Positions 59,300 to 64,000 of a stretch of 64,000 nt of DNA are shown in pieces. Made by a program: the position numbers and the translations under genes. Numbering within the stretch: the stretch's first letter is position 1; each line of letters starts with the position of its first letter. The stretch comes from Heliopora coerulea (taxonomy: Eukaryota; Cnidaria; Anthozoa; Scleralcyonacea; Helioporidae), in NCBI GenBank assembly GCA_030142905.1, contig JASJOG010000136.1, positions 510,501 through 574,500 of the forward strand, in the 5' to 3' direction. The notes beneath the pieces were generated by a model. The model saw only the letters and a list, made by a program, of their open reading frames with translations. It was not told where the DNA came from and ran no database searches.

Positions 59300-60030
59300 G
59301 GCCCTGTCCACACGTATCCAGATTTTTTTAAAAACGGAGATTTTTTTCTCCGTTTTTAAAAAAATTTGCGTCCACACGTAGCGTATTCGAATCGTTTTCG
59401 TCCGTCCACACGTAAACGCAAAAACGATGGAAATATGATAGCGCCCGGCGTAGAGCATGCGCATCGCCTAGTAATATGAGCTGTTCCAAACGATCCCTCC
59501 ACTCTTCAGGTACCACAGTTTGGCTGGCAAAGTTGTCCAACCTAGCACTCGTTCGTCCTGGCCTTACCCAGAATCTGCGTGGTCTAGCTGGCTTTTTATT
59601 TAATCGTTTTAAAACGATTTTTTGCGACGTTGAGACGGAAAGCATCTTCATAATATTCATTCGCTTTCTCAAATATTCTCCGTGAACGTTTAACATAGTA
59701 ACATGCAGCTGAATGCTAGCTATTAGACTTGAAATCAGCCCAAGTAAAATAGCCATACAGTTTTGGTCCGCCACCTTGAAAACAGATACAAAACGCGCAC
59801 CGCTATAGACTGGACCCGATCATCAACGTCATCGTTTTCGAAAACATCCGTTTTCGCCCGTCCACACGTAAACATGAAAACGGCGTTTTCAAAAAAATCC
59901 ACTCTGGAGAGCGTTTTCGAAAACCTCCGTTTTCGGTTGCCGAAAACGCCGTTTACGTGTGGACGCAAGGCCAAAACGGAGAAAAAAAACCTCCGTTTTA
60001 AAAAATATCCGCATACGTGTGGACGGGGCC
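59300..60030. mobile_element. Internally deleted PIF/Harbinger-like DNA transposon
   Basis: Terminal inverted repeats ggccctgtccacacgtat and atacgtgtggacggggcc, with subterminal gtccacacgta words. A minus-strand frame (59328-59774) includes KPARPRRFWVRPGRTSA and VVPEEW, a motif seen at the N-terminus of HARBI1-like transposase proteins of cnidarians. The catalytic part is missing. No clear target duplication was found. Confidence 0.65.
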
Positions 60031-61089
60031 TATACTTAATCACCTTTGCGGCGCAAAGATAATCTAGGCGAGTCCACTTTCTAACAAGTTTATAATAAAA
60101 TAGCTAAAAATGAAGTTTGTAATAGTTACAAAAAAAGTAAATTGCTGTTGTTGCGCAAAAATAGCATAATACAGTTTGATAGTGATGTCGCGTGACTATC
60201 ACTACAAAGTCAGTCATTTTTTTCAATGGCATAACTTGGATATTTTTGCTGAGTAGGAGTAAAGTCAAAATTCTCCCGACAAATCTTATTATTTTCTTCG
60301 ACAAATCAGACAATTTTCTCAGATTTGGCTGGTACATTGTATGTTAAGTTTTGAAGCTTTAACATTGGTTCGAGCTGGACCTGGACTTTTGGTCAATTTT
60401 CTGGAACCCCAAAAAGATTTTCCTGGCAAATTTCCCGACAGATTCAATTTTCCCTTCAAAAGTATTTGTGGGGCCTTTTTACTCCGCCTGCTCCCATCAG
60501 TTACGCCAATGAGGCTTCATTTACCTCATTGATGTCGCAGTACAGACACTCCAGCAACTTTCTACATGTTTAATATGTTTATTTAGAACGTGGAAGTCCA
60601 ATCCTGGTGAAGTGGGTGCAGCAGTTAAGGTGGCCATTAGATGTGGATATCGACACATCGACTGTGCTCATCTTTATCAGAATGAATCTGAGATTGGACA
60701 AGCGCTAACTGAGGTGTTGAAAGAAGTTGGTTTAAAGCGACAAGATGTCTTCATTACTTCAAAACTATGGTACCGTCTATGCTATAATAGTGTCCTTAAG
60801 CAAACTAGAATGGTGACAACAACAAAAACCAAATAATTTTACGTAATTTAGAATTTAACAGAGACTACGGATTACTGATATCATATTGAATACTTGAAAT
60901 ACACTTGCGAAATTTACCCACGGGTGGATGACAGCGTTGAACTGTCGCTTTTTTCTGATACAGGTGCAACAGTCATGCCAAGGAAGACGTTCTTGGGGCT
61001 TGCCAAACTACATTGAAAAATCTTCAGCTTGACTATTTGGACCTGTACTTGGTAAGAGAAGATTTATTATAGGACACCGATATATACCT

Positions 61090-61315
61090 TAGATATGTAA
61101 TTCTAAAATTCATTAAGTATTCGTGAGGAAAATACAAAAGAAAATCATAACCGCTTTGGGTGTTTGAATGTGGTAAAGACACATGTGACTTTATATGTGA
61201 AGAAGAAGTTCATTTTTTTCAGCGTAGAAAACAAATTTCAAAACGAGGCAATATAACGAGGCAATAGCCTCGTGTTTTAAATCCCGATAAAGCACTCCTA
61301 CTCGGTATTTAAATA
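61090..61315 (-). repeat. Dispersed palindrome-headed repeat, copy in reductase C intron 4
   Basis: Reverse orientation: begins ttaagtattcgtgaggaaaa and ends in the head tgttttaaatcccgataaag, cactcctactcgg. Confidence 0.65.
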
Positions 61316-61445
<130 letters not shown>

Positions 61446-62167
61446 ATCTATATAGATCTACAACCTTAGTGCTTACTACCATACGACAGAAACCAACTTG
61501 ACAGCTGAGCTATCTTGGTTTCTGCACACCCATTCTTTCCTGATATATATAGTATTCTTTACCTTTGTTTACTTAATGTAAACAGCGTGAAATAAAATTC
61601 TAAGATTGTAGTGAGCCCGTTACTGTCCGATATAGCTGCCTTTGGGTTCGTTTTCTAGTGAAAGCTGGTACTTTTTGTGGCCATTATATTCGAATGTTGG
61701 AGATTCCTGAGAATGGGATTGAAAAATCGAACCCTGCTCCTGTTTATACATGTCTCGGTAACTTTAATTTTTCACCTACCATCGCGATTATTGTTTCAAA
61801 ACTTCTCTTTGCAGAAATGTGCCTTATATACTTTCTGAAGTAATTTTATGTTTTTAAAATGTAGTGGTACAGGGCTTCTGCTTTCAAATTAACTGGAGCT
61901 TCTGCAATTCTGCAGTAATTTTCGGTTTTGGGAGGGCCACTACCTTCAGCATCCTCCGGTATGTTTATCGCTTACACTATGGTAGTATTTCATTGTTTAC
62001 TATTGCAAGCAGTTCTCAGTGCATTTTTGGTATATTGCAGCTCCACAATCCTTGTTCACTTGCCAAAGATCTGTTCTTCCCATCGGACCAGACTCAAAAG
62101 AAAGGCATACTTGGCTACGACAAAAAAAAGAATGAGTGAAACGTGGAAGGTTAGCTGCCTACTCCAT

Positions 62168-62318
62168 ATTAACCCTTTCCTGTCCAAGACGTCTCCCCTT
62201 GACTAGTCAAATCGTCTGGCGTTAGCCAAAGGAAAATTGTCTGGCGTTAGCTAGAATAAAATTATCTAGCGTTAGCCAGAGTAAAATACCAAAGTCGAAA
62301 CGGAACGGAAAGGGTTAA
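62168..62318. mobile_element. Small MITE-like element, ttaaccctttcc termini
   Basis: Ends ttaaccctttcc and ggaaagggttaa. The interior repeats gtctggcgttagcc-agagtaaaat about three times. Related ggaaagggttaa ends occur near 33466 and a diverged one near 22860. Confidence 0.6.
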
Positions 62319-64000
62319 AGTCAGATAGTTTAAAGACGGGAAAGTTCGAGTGTAAATTAGGGAGAAGAATTTCATTTAAGATCCAACTGAGCAAAGCTGA
62401 GACCACTGACCTCACCTGTGTATAACTGGACTGCTGGAGGACTCCATGAAAGTGTCCCCAAAATGACATCATTTATGGGTCCTTGTGTTCGTGGTAGCGA
62501 CCACTGGCCGAAGTCGCTGCCTCAGGTTATCAACGACTAATGAAATGTCGTATAATATTTTCCGGAATGGCCTCGACACATGAAAACCAACGGACTCTTT
62601 GACCTTTCATAATGTTCATGGACAAGGCAGTATGTTGAAAACTCATGTTCTTTCAATTCATTCTTTGAACCAGATAATTCTTTAGTTCTTGATTCCATAA
62701 TTATCGATAACCAATGGCGTAAAGAAAGGAAAACACTGTATGCAGATAGATGTTGGGAAAGTATTTACCAAATGCACTCATCGCTTGAAGGAGCCAAAAA
62801 TTTTAGTGTTGACAACTCGTCGTTTTGACGATACTTCGTATAACTCAAACTTAAATGGGGTGACGCTCATTTCAGCTATATATAACTCAGTGTCTGGAAC
62901 CGTAGGCGGGAATTGAGCCCATAAATGAATATTACTTTTGATCTTATTTTATCCCCACGTAATTTGCTCTGCGAAACAAATAACTCATGCTTTGCTTGTA
63001 AATGTCCTGGTTCTCCTATTCCCTCAGGGTATGGAGGAGCTGGTTCGAAAAGGTTTATGCAAAGCTATCGGGATATCAAACTTCTCTACAACTAAAGTGA
63101 AAAATTTGCTGGAGACTGCAGAAATCATTCCGGCCACAAACCAAGGTACGTACTGTCAGACAGTGGTTAATGAACCAAAAAAGGTCACGGTATTAATTAA
63201 ATATGGATTGCGATAAGCCGGGGATTAGTGAACCAATGAAATTAAATGGTGGGATATGAAATAAATCGGTCCCACAATACCGATGTGTTTCATTAAGAAA
63301 TTTTTGAATTTTTGGAAGTCTGAAAACACAATCTGAGTCATTTATTTGGTGGGGTACCAATTCCTTTGACCCACCCCAAATTTGAACGCCGAATCATTGA
63401 ATAGGAAGATCCGTATGAATTCAAGTAATAGATGAACGAATTACTGCATCAAGTTAGGCTTTTTATTCTTTACAATGGAATTACATCCGTTCCTACCTCA
63501 ACCAGGATTAAAAAAGTTCTGCGACGAAAAAGGTTGGTACTTAAAGTTAACTCCTGAACAAAAATTATTTATAAGTGGTAGAAAACATGGTTAACTTTGT
63601 AACCCTAAGTTATTGAGTAAACGGCCAGATTGGCAATTGTCAGCGCAGCAAAGTTACAACATTCAGGTTCGGCTCTGCCATAGCGCTCTTGTGCCTTGGC
63701 AAGTCCGCTCTATGACGTAGTGGCACAATTGCACGTTGGCCAGTTCGATTTTGACAAAATTGCAAATTTTATAACATTGGTGTTTGTTCTTTCAATTAAA
63801 GGTATCCTGATCACCGCTTATTCTCCACTTGGGTCTCCTGATCGGCCAAGGTATGGAGAAGGCAACCCCGTGCTGATGGAAGAACCTCTTATAAAAGAGA
63901 TTGCTGAGAAGCGCACTTGCTCGCCAGCCCAGGTCCGTAAATCCATTGGGTAGAAAATTTATGTTGAGCGGAAGCAGTGTACTTGCACTGGTTGGAACTG

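Overview
The window looks like nuclear DNA of an anthozoan cnidarian, most likely a stony coral. Genes are multi-exon with GT/AG introns, the DNA is AT-rich, there are many foldback elements and Penelope-like retroelement pieces with GIY-YIG endonuclease domains, and the protein families fit a basal metazoan. The taxon is an inference; no marker gene is present.

Region 1 (1-19,600, + strand) is a tandem cluster of small secreted proteins. Each complete gene has an 81-nt signal-peptide exon and a ~680-nt second exon coding for a Cys-rich domain that opens like a fibrinogen-related domain. Copies: a 5'-cut copy at 1-582, a pseudogene at 2657-3251 with a Penelope-like element at its 5' edge, a 3' relic at 3793-3894, and three intact genes (6313-8380, 11015-12751, 16839-19299) sharing a TATA-containing proximal promoter. 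The cluster is heavily rearranged: an inverted promoter copy that lacks its signal exon, a tandemly doubled promoter/exon 1, and foldback insertions whose empty sites survive in the sister copy.

Region 2 (19,980-36,340) holds three single-copy genes. A 7-exon gene on the minus strand encodes a Metallopep-type (YIL108W-like) zinc metallopeptidase with a jacalin-like domain. It is head-to-head, 478 bp away, with a 4-exon secreted EF-hand protein (MCFD2/CGREF1-like). A 4-exon minus-strand gene encodes a MAP7/ensconsin-like microtubule-binding protein.

Region 3 (36,560-64,000, + strand) is a tandem array of three aldo-keto reductase genes with a shared 9-exon plan. The middle copy (44367-54982, 321 aa) is open throughout and has the full Asp-Tyr-Lys-His tetrad. 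The first copy lacks a visible exon 1 and has a 1-nt deletion in exon 8. The third has a 1-nt insertion in exon 5 and a mutated acceptor before exon 7, and runs off the window. Their introns hold two adjacent near-perfect palindromes of Penelope-like endonuclease sequence, a non-LTR retrotransposon tail nested in a dispersed repeat, an internally deleted Harbinger-like element, a tRNA-like foldback, and a copy of a MAP7 intron/exon border.

No operon, CRISPR array, rRNA or functional tRNA was seen. The most unusual material is the rearranged secreted-protein cluster and the palindromic and transduced structures inside the reductase introns.
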